The position numbers were made by a program, and so were the translations under genes. Shown one piece after another: positions 1 to 7,650 of a stretch of DNA of 44,034 nucleotides; the first letter of the stretch is position 1, and every line of letters starts with the position of its first letter. The notes below the pieces were generated by a model. It searched no databases and was not told the origin of the DNA. It saw only the letters and a program-made list of their open reading frames with translations. The DNA is from Bacteroidales bacterium 6E. GTDB taxonomy: Bacteria > Bacteroidota > Bacteroidia > Bacteroidales > Prolixibacteraceae. Location of the stretch: the NCBI GenBank assembly GCA_001270045.2, contig DF970670.1:1-44034 (forward strand). Reading direction: 5' to 3'.

Positions 1-25
1 TCGAGGACGAACCAGCGACCACCTG
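1..25 (-). other. tRNA-like 3' fragment (possible tRNA-Val remnant)
   Basis: Read on the minus strand, about 18 bases here match the T-arm side of the neighbouring tRNA-Val gene (variable loop and first half of the T-arm) with one difference. The second half of the T-stem no longer pairs (TCGAG where CTGGA would be expected), so a folded tRNA is not supported. It could be the decayed end of a tandem tRNA copy or an attachment-site-like duplication. The window edge prevents a decision. Confidence 0.35.
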
Positions 26-30
26 AAAAC

Positions 31-60
31 AAAAAAAGAGACCCCGTAAGTGGATCTCTT
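31..60 (-). terminator. Rho-independent terminator after tRNA-Val
   Basis: On the minus strand an 8-bp stem (AGAGATCC / GGGTCTCT, one T-G pair) with a 7-nt loop is followed by a run of seven T. It lies just downstream of tRNA-Val and fits as the end of that transcript. Confidence 0.85.
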
Positions 61-64
61 GTTG

Positions 65-139
65 TGGGAACTGCTGGATTCGAACCAGCGACCCCCTGCT
101 TGTAAGGCAGGTGCTCTGAACCAGCTGAGCTAAGCTCCC
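65..139 (-). tRNA. tRNA-Val (anticodon TAC)
   Basis: The minus strand folds as a complete 75-nt cloverleaf. The acceptor stem GGGAGCT pairs with AGTTCCC and is followed by discriminator A. U8/A9 are present, the anticodon stem CCTGC/GCAGG encloses loop CTTACAA with anticodon TAC, and the T-arm carries GGTTCGAATCC. CCA is not encoded. A consensus Bacteroidota promoter lies upstream and a terminator downstream, so this looks like a single-gene transcript. Confidence 0.96.
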
Positions 140-173
140 TTTATTCTGTGAACTGCGCTTCAGAAAAGCGATG

Positions 174-204
174 CAAATATAAAACATGATTTCAGTTCTG
201 CAAA
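174..204 (-). promoter_or_regulatory. Bacteroidota housekeeping promoter for tRNA-Val
   Basis: On the minus strand the -33 box TTTG (201-204) and the -7 box TATATTTG (174-181) are separated by 19 nt, matching the Bacteroidota primary sigma consensus TTTG-N19-TAnnTTTG exactly. Transcription should start near 167, about 28 nt before the mature tRNA. Confidence 0.8.
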
Positions 205-221
205 AAAATGACCAAAAAAAG

Positions 222-1517
222 TCATAAAATTTCTGCCACCACAAAGGTACTGCCACCCACAAAGATCATATCGTCGGGGCCCGCCCCTGCCTTTGCTGCC
301 TCAAAGGCCTCTCTTACAGTCGCATAAACAGCCCCTTTCAAACCTGCATCAAATGCTTTCGACTGTAATTGATCCGTATCCATCGCCCGGGGAATGTCGG
401 CCTTACAAAAATAATAGAAGGCATCCTTGGGCAGAAGGGACAGCACCTTTGCAGGATCTTTGTCGGACACCACCCCTATCACGAAATGGAGTCTTTTGTA
501 TGGGATCTGACGAATCTGGTCCACAACCATTCGTATACCATCTTCATTGTGTCCGGTATCGCAAACTATCCGGGGATTGGCTCCCAACACTTGCCATCGG
601 CCGAGCAAACCTGTTAGTCCTTTCACATCAGCCAATCCTTCGTGCACTGCAGCTTCGGGTATGACTAACCCTGCATTTCTCAGTACATCGACACTCTTTA
701 TCACGCCCGGGACATTCTGTCGCTGATAAATTCCTGCCAGATCAGTTACCAAAATCCTATATCCATCCAGATTTCCTTGATTCAGGTGGAGCACCTGCTT
801 CCCGTCCGGATTGAGCAAGCTGTACTCAACCATGTATTCATCGGATGCAAACCAAATCGGGGCCTTGACTTCCCCTGCCTTATGGATGAAAACATCCTCA
901 ACTTCAGCCTGACGCTGACTGATGACTACCGGAACGCCGGGCTTGATAATGCCCGCCTTTTCGCCCGCGATCAGGGGTAGTGTTTCTCCCAAAAGGGCGG
1001 TATGGTCATAGCTGATGTTGGTAATGACACTCAGCAAAGGGGTGATAATGTTTGTCGAATCGAGCCGGCCGCCCAGCCCGGTTTCAATGACGGCAATGTC
1101 AACTTTCTCCGCGGCAAAATAGTCGAAAGCCATTGCAACGGTCAGTTCAAAAAATGACGGCTCCAGATTTTCCCGGTCGTTGATCCTGATAAAATCTCCA
1201 ACCCATTGGGCGATATAGGATTCGTCAATCATTTCCCCGTTTATGCGGATACGCTCCCTGAAGTCTTTGAGATGGGGTGAGGTATATAGTCCGGTACGAT
1301 AGCCTGCCGATTGCAGGACAGCAGCCAGCATATGGGAAACCGATCCCTTTCCGTTGGTTCCGGCCACATGAATGGTCCTGAATTTCCGGTGGGGAAGGTT
1401 GTATATTTCGTCAAGACGCAGACTGTTACCCAAGGTGTGTTTATAAGCCGCAGGACCCGTGCGCTGAAACATGGGCAGCTGTGTATACAGGTAATTTAGG
1501 GCGTCGGTGTAGTCCAT
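222..1517 (-). CDS. folC: Bifunctional dihydrofolate synthase / folylpolyglutamate synthase
   Basis: FolC ligates glutamate to dihydropteroate or to folates, using ATP, in the cytoplasm. The 431-residue length is typical of the family. Visible Mur-ligase-type motifs are the P-loop AGTNGKGS at residues 52-59, TSPHL at 79-83, ETGLGGRLDSTN at 145-156, the DH pair at 171-172 and the lysine of GEKAGI near 187. A C-terminal domain with the family's DTGHNEDGI segment follows. The ATG at 1517 is chosen because the protein begins MDYTDALNYLY, a usual FolC N-terminus. The gene diverges from phoH across about 100 bp and reads toward tRNA-Val. No other folate gene is adjacent. Confidence 0.95.
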   Translation of the reverse strand: MDYTDALNYLYTQLPMFQRTGPAAYKHTLGNSLRLDEIYNLPHRKFRTIHVAGTNGKGSVSHMLAAVLQSAGYRTGLYTSPHLKDFRERIRINGEMIDESYIAQWVGDFIRINDRENLEPSFFELTVAMAFDYFAAEKVDIAVIETGLGGRLDSTNIITPLLSVITNISYDHTALLGETLPLIAGEKAGIIKPGVPVVISQRQAEVEDVFIHKAGEVKAPIWFASDEYMVEYSLLNPDGKQVLHLNQGNLDGYRILVTDLAGIYQRQNVPGVIKSVDVLRNAGLVIPEAAVHEGLADVKGLTGLLGRWQVLGANPRIVCDTGHNEDGIRMVVDQIRQIPYKRLHFVIGVVSDKDPAKVLSLLPKDAFYYFCKADIPRAMDTDQLQSKAFDAGLKGAVYATVREAFEAAKAGAGPDDMIFVGGSTFVVAEIL

Positions 1518-1618
1518 TTTAAAAAACTTATTAACCGCTGCAAGTTTATTAATAAATCAGGCGTGCCCCATAAAACCATTCCGAATTTTTTACATTTACA
1601 AAAATCAATTGTCCTGTT

Positions 1619-2953
1619 ATGGCCAAGAAAAAGAAAACCACAAAAATTTTTATCCTCGACACCAACGTGATTTTGCACGACCACACCTGCATCTACAAAT
1701 TCGAGGATAATGACATCGTCCTTCCAATTGTTGTATTAGAGGAACTGGACAAGTTTAAACGCGGAAACGACCTGATCAATTACCAGGCCAGGGAGTTTGT
1801 CCGGCTGCTCGATGACATCGTGGGCGATGAACTCTTTAACGGGGGAAAACAGCTAGGGCCAAATCTGGGTTACCTCAGGATCGAAACCGGCAAACCCTTT
1901 TCCGAAGAATTGAAGAGGTCATTCAGGGAAGATATTCCCGACCATCATATCCTGGCAATCGCCGAATACACGTCAAAACAGCATCCCGAGAGGAAAACCA
2001 TTCTTGTCACAAAGGATATCAACCTGAGGATGAAGGCCAAATCACTTGGCATACAGTCGGAAGACTACAAAACAGACCAGGTTCACGATGTCAATCTTCT
2101 TGATAAAACCGTTGACATTTACGAAAATTTCAGTCCTGAAATCATTGAGCGGCTCTACCAGCAAGGTTCAATCAGCCTTCTGGAGATGAACTGGCAGCAC
2201 CAGCCTGAAGCCAACGAGTGTTTTATCCTGCGAGGAAGCAGCTCAAGTGTCCTGGCACGCTATAATGCCACGGAAAAGAAAATTGTCAGGATTGAAAAAC
2301 ATACGGCATACGGGATCAAGCCCCGCAATGCAGAGCAAACATTCAGTCTGGATGTATTGGCTGATCCGGAAATCAAACTGGTGGCCCTTACAGGCAAGGC
2401 CGGAACCGGAAAAACCCTGCTGGCCCTGGCGGCTGCCCTCGAACAGCACAAGAATTTCGAACAGATCCTGCTTGCACGCCCTATCGTTGCCTTAAGCAAC
2501 CGCGATCTGGGTTTCCTTCCAGGCGATGCCATGGAAAAGATCAACCCTTACATGCAGCCGCTGTATGACAACCTGGGAGTCATCAAGCACGCCTTCAACC
2601 CGAGAAGCCCCGAATACCAGAAGCTGGAAGAGCTTCAGAAGGAAGACAGGTTGGTGATCACGCCCCTGGCATATATAAGGGGGCGAAGTCTGTCGAATGT
2701 ATATTTCATTATCGATGAAGCACAAAACCTGACCCCGCATGAAATAAAAACCATCATAACCCGTGCCGGTGAAGGGACAAAAATGGTGTTTACCGGTGAC
2801 CTCCAGCAAATCGACTCGCCGTACCTTGACATCCGTTCCAACGGTTTGTCGTACCTCACCGAAAAAATGAGAAACCAGGATATATTTGCCCACATCAACC
2901 TCCTGAAGGGAGAAAGAAGCTACCTGGCAGAATTGGCAAGCAACCTGCTGTAA
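1619..2953 (+). CDS. phoH: PhoH family protein with N-terminal PIN domain (YlaK/PhoH2 type)
   Basis: This 444-residue protein fuses a PIN ribonuclease-like domain (about residues 8-155) to a PhoH ATPase/helicase-like domain (about 235-444). The PIN part shows the acidic pattern expected for metal binding: D14 and N16 in LDTNV, E41/E42 in VLEELDK, and D133 in TKDINLRM. The ATPase part has Walker A TGKAGTGKT at 258-266 and Walker B FIIDEAQ at 363-369. Family members of this arrangement have been described as RNA helicase/RNase toxins or RNA-processing enzymes, so the cellular role here remains open. The start has no clear Shine-Dalgarno sequence, as is usual in Bacteroidota. A strong terminator follows. 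Confidence 0.93.
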   Translation: MAKKKKTTKIFILDTNVILHDHTCIYKFEDNDIVLPIVVLEELDKFKRGNDLINYQAREFVRLLDDIVGDELFNGGKQLGPNLGYLRIETGKPFSEELKRSFREDIPDHHILAIAEYTSKQHPERKTILVTKDINLRMKAKSLGIQSEDYKTDQVHDVNLLDKTVDIYENFSPEIIERLYQQGSISLLEMNWQHQPEANECFILRGSSSSVLARYNATEKKIVRIEKHTAYGIKPRNAEQTFSLDVLADPEIKLVALTGKAGTGKTLLALAAALEQHKNFEQILLARPIVALSNRDLGFLPGDAMEKINPYMQPLYDNLGVIKHAFNPRSPEYQKLEELQKEDRLVITPLAYIRGRSLSNVYFIIDEAQNLTPHEIKTIITRAGEGTKMVFTGDLQQIDSPYLDIRSNGLSYLTEKMRNQDIFAHINLLKGERSYLAELASNLL

Positions 2954-2999
2954 TAATAAATCAAAAAAAGCAGCGTTCTAAAGATAATCCTTCAGTTCG

Positions 3000-3018
3000 G
3001 TACCATTTCAAATGGTAC
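3000..3018. repeat. 19-bp perfect inverted repeat downstream of phoH
   Basis: GTACCATTT-C-AAATGGTAC is a perfect palindrome with 9-bp arms and one central base. It lies 6 bp before the phoH terminator stem. With no loop it is unlikely to act as an RNA hairpin alone. It may be a protein-binding site or the first half of a two-hairpin terminator. Confidence 0.6.
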
Positions 3019-3024
3019 TTTCAG

Positions 3025-3057
3025 GCAGTTGCCATTCATTTGGCAGCTGCTTTTTTA
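3025..3057 (+). terminator. Rho-independent terminator of phoH
   Basis: A 10-bp stem (GCAGTTGCCA / TGGCAGCTGC, one T-G pair) with a 6-nt loop is followed by TTTTTTATT. It ends the phoH transcript before the mtaB promoter. Confidence 0.9.
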
Positions 3058-3095
3058 TTATTTAAAAGACAAAACTGTCTGTTTCTTCGCTCATT

Positions 3096-3129
3096 TTTGG
3101 GATGCACATCAGTCAAATTACTAATTTTG
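3096..3129 (+). promoter_or_regulatory. Candidate Bacteroidota promoter for mtaB
   Basis: TTTG at 3096-3099 and a perfect -7 box TAATTTTG at 3122-3129 are separated by 22 nt, slightly longer than the usual 19. Transcription starting near 3136 would leave too little leader for a TTG start at 3137, which supports the ATG at 3152 as the mtaB start. Confidence 0.5.
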
Positions 3130-3151
3130 CACCGTATTGAATTTGAATTGG

Positions 3152-4468
3152 ATGGATTACAAAGGAAAGAAAGCCGCTTTTTTCACGCTGGGTTGTAAAT
3201 TGAACTTCTCGGAAACCTCCACCATGGCCCATTCGCTCGAAGAGGTTGGGTTTGAAAAGGTTGATTTTGAAGAAAAAGCCGACATATATGTGATCAATAC
3301 CTGTTCGGTGACCAACTCGGGTGACCGGAACAGCCGCAATATCATTCGCAGGGCAGTGAGAAACAACCCTGACGCCATGGTAGTGGTGGTGGGATGTTAT
3401 GCGCAGCTAAAGCCTGACGAAATTGGACATATCGAAGGAGTCGACATGGTATTGGGCACACAGGAAAAATTTCACATCCCCGCCTGGATCGGCGACCTGT
3501 CAAAAAAGGACAAGACTGAAATCCATACCACCAGGCTTGCAAACATCAAGCAATACCACAAGTCGTTTTCATGGGGCGACCGCACCCGAAGCTTCCTGAA
3601 AATCCAGGATGGCTGCGACTATTACTGTTCATTCTGCACCATTCCCTATGCGCGCGGAAGAAGCAGGAATGACAATATCCAGAATACGCTGGCTGAAGCA
3701 AAAAAGGCGGTTGACAAGGGATACAAAGAGATCATCCTGACAGGGGTCAACATAGGGGATTTTGGCAAGTCGACCGGGGAGAATTTCCTGGACCTGCTCA
3801 GAGGACTGGAAAAGGTTGAAGGATTGCACCGATTGCGACTGGGGTCCATAGAACCCAACCTGTTAAAGGATGACATCATCCAGCTGGTTTCCGAATCGAA
3901 GGTCATTATGCCACACTTCCACATCCCCCTTCAGGCCGGAACTGATGAGGTGTTGTCGATGATGAAAAGAAAATATTCCACCGAATTGTTTGCACAACGG
4001 ATTCACCGGATCAGGGAAATTGTCCCCCATGCTTTTATTGGCGTCGATGTAATCGCGGGCACCAATGGAGAAACGGAAGAGTTGTTCCAGGAATCATACG
4101 ACTTCATCAACGACCTTGAAATCAGCCAGCTGCATGCATTCCCCTATTCGGAACGAAGCGGCACGCAGGCACTCAAGATCCCATGGAAAGTATCGATTGA
4201 AGAGCGCAAGCTCCGCACCCAGAAATACATTAACCTTTCGGAGAAGAAACTGCTTGCCTTCTACAAAAAGCATATCGATACAACACAAACCGTGTTGTTT
4301 GAAGAAGAAACCGACGGAGGTACCATGGAAGGTTTTACCGAAAACTATATCAGGGTAAAGGCGTCCTATCAGCCTGGATTGATTAACCAGCTTACATCTG
4401 TTATTCTTCAGGGGATTGGGGAGGATGGAAAAATGACAGGGTTGCCATCGACAACCCTGCACAATTAA
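3152..4468 (+). CDS. mtaB: tRNA (t6A37-C2)-methylthiotransferase MtaB
   Basis: This radical-SAM methylthiotransferase converts t6A to ms2t6A at position 37 of tRNAs reading ANN codons. In the 438-residue reading, the N-terminal UPF0004 domain carries the three auxiliary-cluster cysteines C15 (TLGCKLN), C51 (NTCSVT) and C82 (VGCYAQ). The radical-SAM motif is C155-x3-C159-x2-C162 in DGCDYYCSFCTIPYARGR. A C-terminal TRAM-like segment follows. The KLN variant after the first cysteine and the overall length favour MtaB over MiaB or RimO. An in-frame TTG at 3137 would add five residues, but the ATG at 3152 fits the promoter position better. The gene converges on the Bax-inhibitor-like gene with a 37-bp gap. 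Confidence 0.92.
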   Translation: MDYKGKKAAFFTLGCKLNFSETSTMAHSLEEVGFEKVDFEEKADIYVINTCSVTNSGDRNSRNIIRRAVRNNPDAMVVVVGCYAQLKPDEIGHIEGVDMVLGTQEKFHIPAWIGDLSKKDKTEIHTTRLANIKQYHKSFSWGDRTRSFLKIQDGCDYYCSFCTIPYARGRSRNDNIQNTLAEAKKAVDKGYKEIILTGVNIGDFGKSTGENFLDLLRGLEKVEGLHRLRLGSIEPNLLKDDIIQLVSESKVIMPHFHIPLQAGTDEVLSMMKRKYSTELFAQRIHRIREIVPHAFIGVDVIAGTNGETEELFQESYDFINDLEISQLHAFPYSERSGTQALKIPWKVSIEERKLRTQKYINLSEKKLLAFYKKHIDTTQTVLFEEETDGGTMEGFTENYIRVKASYQPGLINQLTSVILQGIGEDGKMTGLPSTTLHN

Positions 4469-4505
4469 AATATCTACAGCCGGCTCACCGCAGGCATAAT
4501 AAGTT

Positions 4506-5276
4506 TTATTCCCGCCTTGCAAGTTTGGAGAGAAGGCGCAACAATTCGAGGTAAAGCCAAATCAAGGTTACCATCAGTCCAAATGCACCAAACCACTCCA
4601 TATACTTTGGAGCTCCTGATGCGGATGCCCTGTCGATGAAATCAAAGTCGAGTGTAAGGTTCAGCGCGGCAACAGCAACCACCACCAGACTGATGCCAAT
4701 GCTCAGTGTACTGCTGTCGTGCAGGAAGGTGAAACTTGCGCCGAAAAATCCTGCAATGAAACTTACCAGATAAAGTAAGGCAATGCCTCCCGTAGCTGCA
4801 AAAATGATCATCCTGAACTTTTCGGTTACCTTGATAACCTGAGAGCGATACAAAAGCAACATCACCACAAATACAGCCAGTGTCAGGGCAACGGCACGCA
4901 TCACGATGCCAGTATAGGTACCCTCCATCATGGCAGATATGCCTCCCAAAAACAATCCCTGAAGCAAAGCATATATGGGGGCGGTAATTCCGGCACTCTT
5001 TGGCCTGAATGAAGTCACCAGCGCCATGATGAAGCCACCGATACCTCCGATCAGCAACCAGGGTGTAACCGCTGATATTGCTTCCTGCGGAAACTCTCCA
5101 TTAAATGCATTGAAAAATTTCCCCCATGTAAAAACAGCACCCAGGACAACCAGCAGAAGCATTAATCCGGTTTTGTTCATGGTTCCGTTCAGGGTCATGG
5201 TCTCCTGTCCGAAAACTTGTTCACGGGAAAACATTCTCTCACTCAAAACAGGGTTGGAACTTTTTACTAAATCCAT
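4506..5276 (-). CDS. Bax inhibitor-1 / YccA family membrane protein
   Basis: This is a 256-residue polytopic membrane protein with about seven hydrophobic segments, after a short soluble N-terminus (SSNPVLSERMF). That N-terminus, together with the QEAISAVTPWLLIGGIGGF region and the late acidic helix LTLDFDFID, is typical of the bacterial Bax1-I/YccA subgroup. Relatives of the wider TMBIM family are pH-sensitive calcium leak channels; the function of this subgroup in bacteria is not settled. The start at 5276 (MDLVKSSNPV) is chosen over an upstream in-frame ATG at 5309 because family members begin close to this point and the sequence before it is AT-rich leader. Monocistronic. Confidence 0.85.
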   Translation of the reverse strand: MDLVKSSNPVLSERMFSREQVFGQETMTLNGTMNKTGLMLLLVVLGAVFTWGKFFNAFNGEFPQEAISAVTPWLLIGGIGGFIMALVTSFRPKSAGITAPIYALLQGLFLGGISAMMEGTYTGIVMRAVALTLAVFVVMLLLYRSQVIKVTEKFRMIIFAATGGIALLYLVSFIAGFFGASFTFLHDSSTLSIGISLVVVAVAALNLTLDFDFIDRASASGAPKYMEWFGAFGLMVTLIWLYLELLRLLSKLARRE

Positions 5277-5474
5277 TGTGTATAATTTTATTCTGTTTGT
5301 TTTCGACAAAATAAATACTTGTCGGTATTTTTTTGAAGTACAAAAAATCTGCCAAGCAAAAAACAGGCAATTTTGTCAGACAGGCTTCATATCGAGAAGT
5401 ACAGAAAGAAATCAAAGGTATTCTGTTCCATAGAAACCTGAAACCAAAAATATGGTGTCACACTATATCAAAGA

Positions 5475-6152
5475 TTAAAAATTTATGGCCTGATCCAGAT
5501 TCGATGCCAGTTCTTTTGATACTTCCGAATCGGAATTCTTCAGGACCTCAATAAACTCGTTGATCATTTGACTCAGGCTTTCTGACCGATTTGCAAGAAT
5601 GATCAATGTACGCTCAAGAACCACCGATAAGGCCATATCCCTTGAAAGAGGCACCAGTTCTTCAAAAAAAGGTTCAAACATTTCATCCGGCGACTTCTTA
5701 TCCGACATAGCCAGCCGGCCGATCAAGTGTACGGCCGTATACCTGACCCAGTGCTTCTTGCCACGACACCACTCCAGCGCCTTGACATATGCAGGAGGTG
5801 ATTTCCACCAGAGATTTGCGGATGCCTGTTCAGCAATTTCACTATTCTCGAATGACTTCGTCCAGAAATCCATCTGCTGTTCACTGACCAGCTTTGGCTC
5901 GTCAAGAAGTGTAGCCAAAATCATGGTTTCACGCCACTGTTTATTCCAAAGCTTCAGTGCAAGCAAGTGTGACGGAATATGTTCCTTGGCTATGTTCCTG
6001 AGATCCATGATCGAAACACCCCAATTTATCCGATAGGTGATTCCCTTTTCCTTCATGGAAACAGAAACCTCACCATTCTTGTAAAGCCTGATTTTGCGTA
6101 GAAGTGCCTGAAACTCCTGTTCAATGACAGGATCATCCAGTAATATATCCAT
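5475..6152 (-). CDS. DNA alkylation repair protein, AlkD-like HEAT-repeat fold
   Basis: The 225-residue, nearly all-helical protein resembles the bacterial DNA alkylation repair family (PF08713). That family uses HEAT-like repeats to cradle DNA and, in AlkD, removes N3- and N7-alkylpurines. The recognisable part is the block GVSIMDLRNIAKEH followed by a helix with LALKLWNKQWRETMILA and DEPK near residues 45-85, then W-rich repeats (WWKSP, KKHWVRYTAVHLIGRLA). AlkD's catalytic aromatic and aspartate residues cannot be assigned with confidence by eye, so glycosylase activity is inferred from the family only. It stands alone on the minus strand behind a good Bacteroidota promoter. Confidence 0.78.
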   Translation of the reverse strand: MDILLDDPVIEQEFQALLRKIRLYKNGEVSVSMKEKGITYRINWGVSIMDLRNIAKEHIPSHLLALKLWNKQWRETMILATLLDEPKLVSEQQMDFWTKSFENSEIAEQASANLWWKSPPAYVKALEWCRGKKHWVRYTAVHLIGRLAMSDKKSPDEMFEPFFEELVPLSRDMALSVVLERTLIILANRSESLSQMINEFIEVLKNSDSEVSKELASNLDQAINF

Positions 6153-6168
6153 TGGTCCGTTTTTTCGT

Positions 6169-6199
6169 CAAAAGTAGGAAATAGTGATTAGTTCCCAAT
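6169..6199 (-). promoter_or_regulatory. Bacteroidota promoter for the AlkD-like gene
   Basis: On the minus strand ATTG (6196-6199) lies 19 nt upstream of a perfect -7 box TACTTTTG (6169-6176). The expected start near 6162 gives a leader of about 10 nt before the ATG at 6152. Confidence 0.65.
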
Positions 6200-6306
6200 A
6201 ACTAAATGATGACATCCAGCCAATGTGACAGTTATACGCAGGTGGGCAGAGCCTCATATTAATCACATGAATTTTTCTATTTTTACTCAATCTAACAAAC
6301 TTCGGG

Positions 6307-7650
6307 ATGCAACTACTCCGGAACAGTTTCAGGGAATTGATGAACAGTGAATTTTACCGCAACATTGCCGGTCTGTTTTCCGGGATATTTGCGGCCCGAC
6401 TGGTCCCGGCATTGTTCGCCCTAATTATTGCCAGACTTTATGCCCCAGAGTATTTTGGTGATTTTGTCTTATTCCTGACTATCGCCTCCTTCCTCTCCAT
6501 ACTGGCCACCGGTGGCTATGAACGAGCGTTGTTGCTGGCATCAGAAGAAACCGACAAGCGTAACATCTTCAGCTTCGCCATGAAGGTAAACCTGACCGTG
6601 AACCTTGTGGTCATGATGTCAATACTCATTCTTTTGTGGGTAATTGGAGACTGGCAGACCGTAAAGATCATCAACCTTTTTCTGATTCCTGCTTATTCAT
6701 ACTTCTTTGGAAGTGTCCAGCTGATCCGTAACCTGCTCATCAGTAACAAATCATTTAAAAAACTTTCAGTTCTTGAATTTTCAAGGGCATTATTGGGGGG
6801 AGTTGCCCAAACTGCTTTTTTCACATGGCCTGAAACGGGACTTTTTCTTGGTATTACCCTATCACAGGCATTCATTTACTTTTATTATGCACTGAAGCTT
6901 CCAACCGTAAGCGGCATCACATTTTCCCGATTCCGGAAAGATGAAGTCAGACTGGCAAAACGGTATGTCAATTTCCCAAAGTTCTCGGTTCCTTCCGAAA
7001 TGTTCAACTTCCTGAGCAGCCAACTTCCGGTATTTATGATTAAACCTTTCTTTGGTGATGTCATGTTGGGTCTTTATTCCTTTTCGCACCGATATCTGAG
7101 TATCCCTGTCCAACTAACAAGCATTTCCATTGGAAGTGTCTATGTCCAGAAAGCCCAGAGCCTGAAAGATGACCCATCGGCATTGTCGGCACTTACCGCC
7201 GATTTGTTCAGGAAACAATTCAGGTTGGCATTGATACCATTCACTCTCCTCACCCTTTGGGGAGAAGAGATTTTCACGCTTTTGTTCGGCATTGAATGGG
7301 CATTTTCGGGACGGCTGGCGCAAATCATGGCTCCCTGGCTCTTTGCCGTATATATAGGATCCCCCTTGGCAACCATTTTGGTGGTGCGCGAAAAGCAGCG
7401 CATTTCAATGATCTACAATATTACCTTGCTTGCTGCCAGGGCCTTGGCTTTATTGGCTGGCGGACTTTGGCTGAAGGACATCTCAATTACCATAGGTTTA
7501 TTCAGCGCTACAGGTTTCCTGTTTTTCACAGGACTGACCCTTTATTCCTTCAGGCTGGCTGCAGTTTCCTGGAGCATCACGCTTCGCTTTACTGTAATTC
7601 ATCTGGCTATCATGGCTCTGCCACTCCTGCTTCTGAAAATCTGGCTATGA
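6307..7650 (+). CDS. Polysaccharide flippase-like membrane protein (MOP/Wzx type)
   Basis: The 447-residue protein has about 12 predicted membrane helices and the lay-out of oligosaccharide flippases of the MOP superfamily: an N-terminal FSGIFAARLVPALFALIIAR helix with a charged turn, then RLYAPEYFGDFVLF, a pattern common in Wzx-like proteins. Its expected role is to flip an undecaprenyl-linked sugar or a similar lipid-linked intermediate across the inner membrane. The next gene's ATG overlaps its stop (ATGA at 7647-7650), so the two are translationally coupled and probably serve one pathway. No glycosyltransferases are nearby, so the substrate is unknown. It begins with ATG at 6307 with no clear ribosome-binding site. 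Confidence 0.82.
   Translation: MQLLRNSFRELMNSEFYRNIAGLFSGIFAARLVPALFALIIARLYAPEYFGDFVLFLTIASFLSILATGGYERALLLASEETDKRNIFSFAMKVNLTVNLVVMMSILILLWVIGDWQTVKIINLFLIPAYSYFFGSVQLIRNLLISNKSFKKLSVLEFSRALLGGVAQTAFFTWPETGLFLGITLSQAFIYFYYALKLPTVSGITFSRFRKDEVRLAKRYVNFPKFSVPSEMFNFLSSQLPVFMIKPFFGDVMLGLYSFSHRYLSIPVQLTSISIGSVYVQKAQSLKDDPSALSALTADLFRKQFRLALIPFTLLTLWGEEIFTLLFGIEWAFSGRLAQIMAPWLFAVYIGSPLATILVVREKQRISMIYNITLLAARALALLAGGLWLKDISITIGLFSATGFLFFTGLTLYSFRLAAVSWSITLRFTVIHLAIMALPLLLLKIWL

Noticed and set aside
3137-3151. TTG start for mtaB
   Set aside because: It coincides with the predicted transcription start, and the ATG at 3152 gives the usual N-terminus.
7296-7646. 117-codon N-terminal extension of the asparagine-synthetase-like gene
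   Set aside because: It lies wholly inside the flippase coding sequence in another frame, and the ATG at 7647 gives a normal family start.
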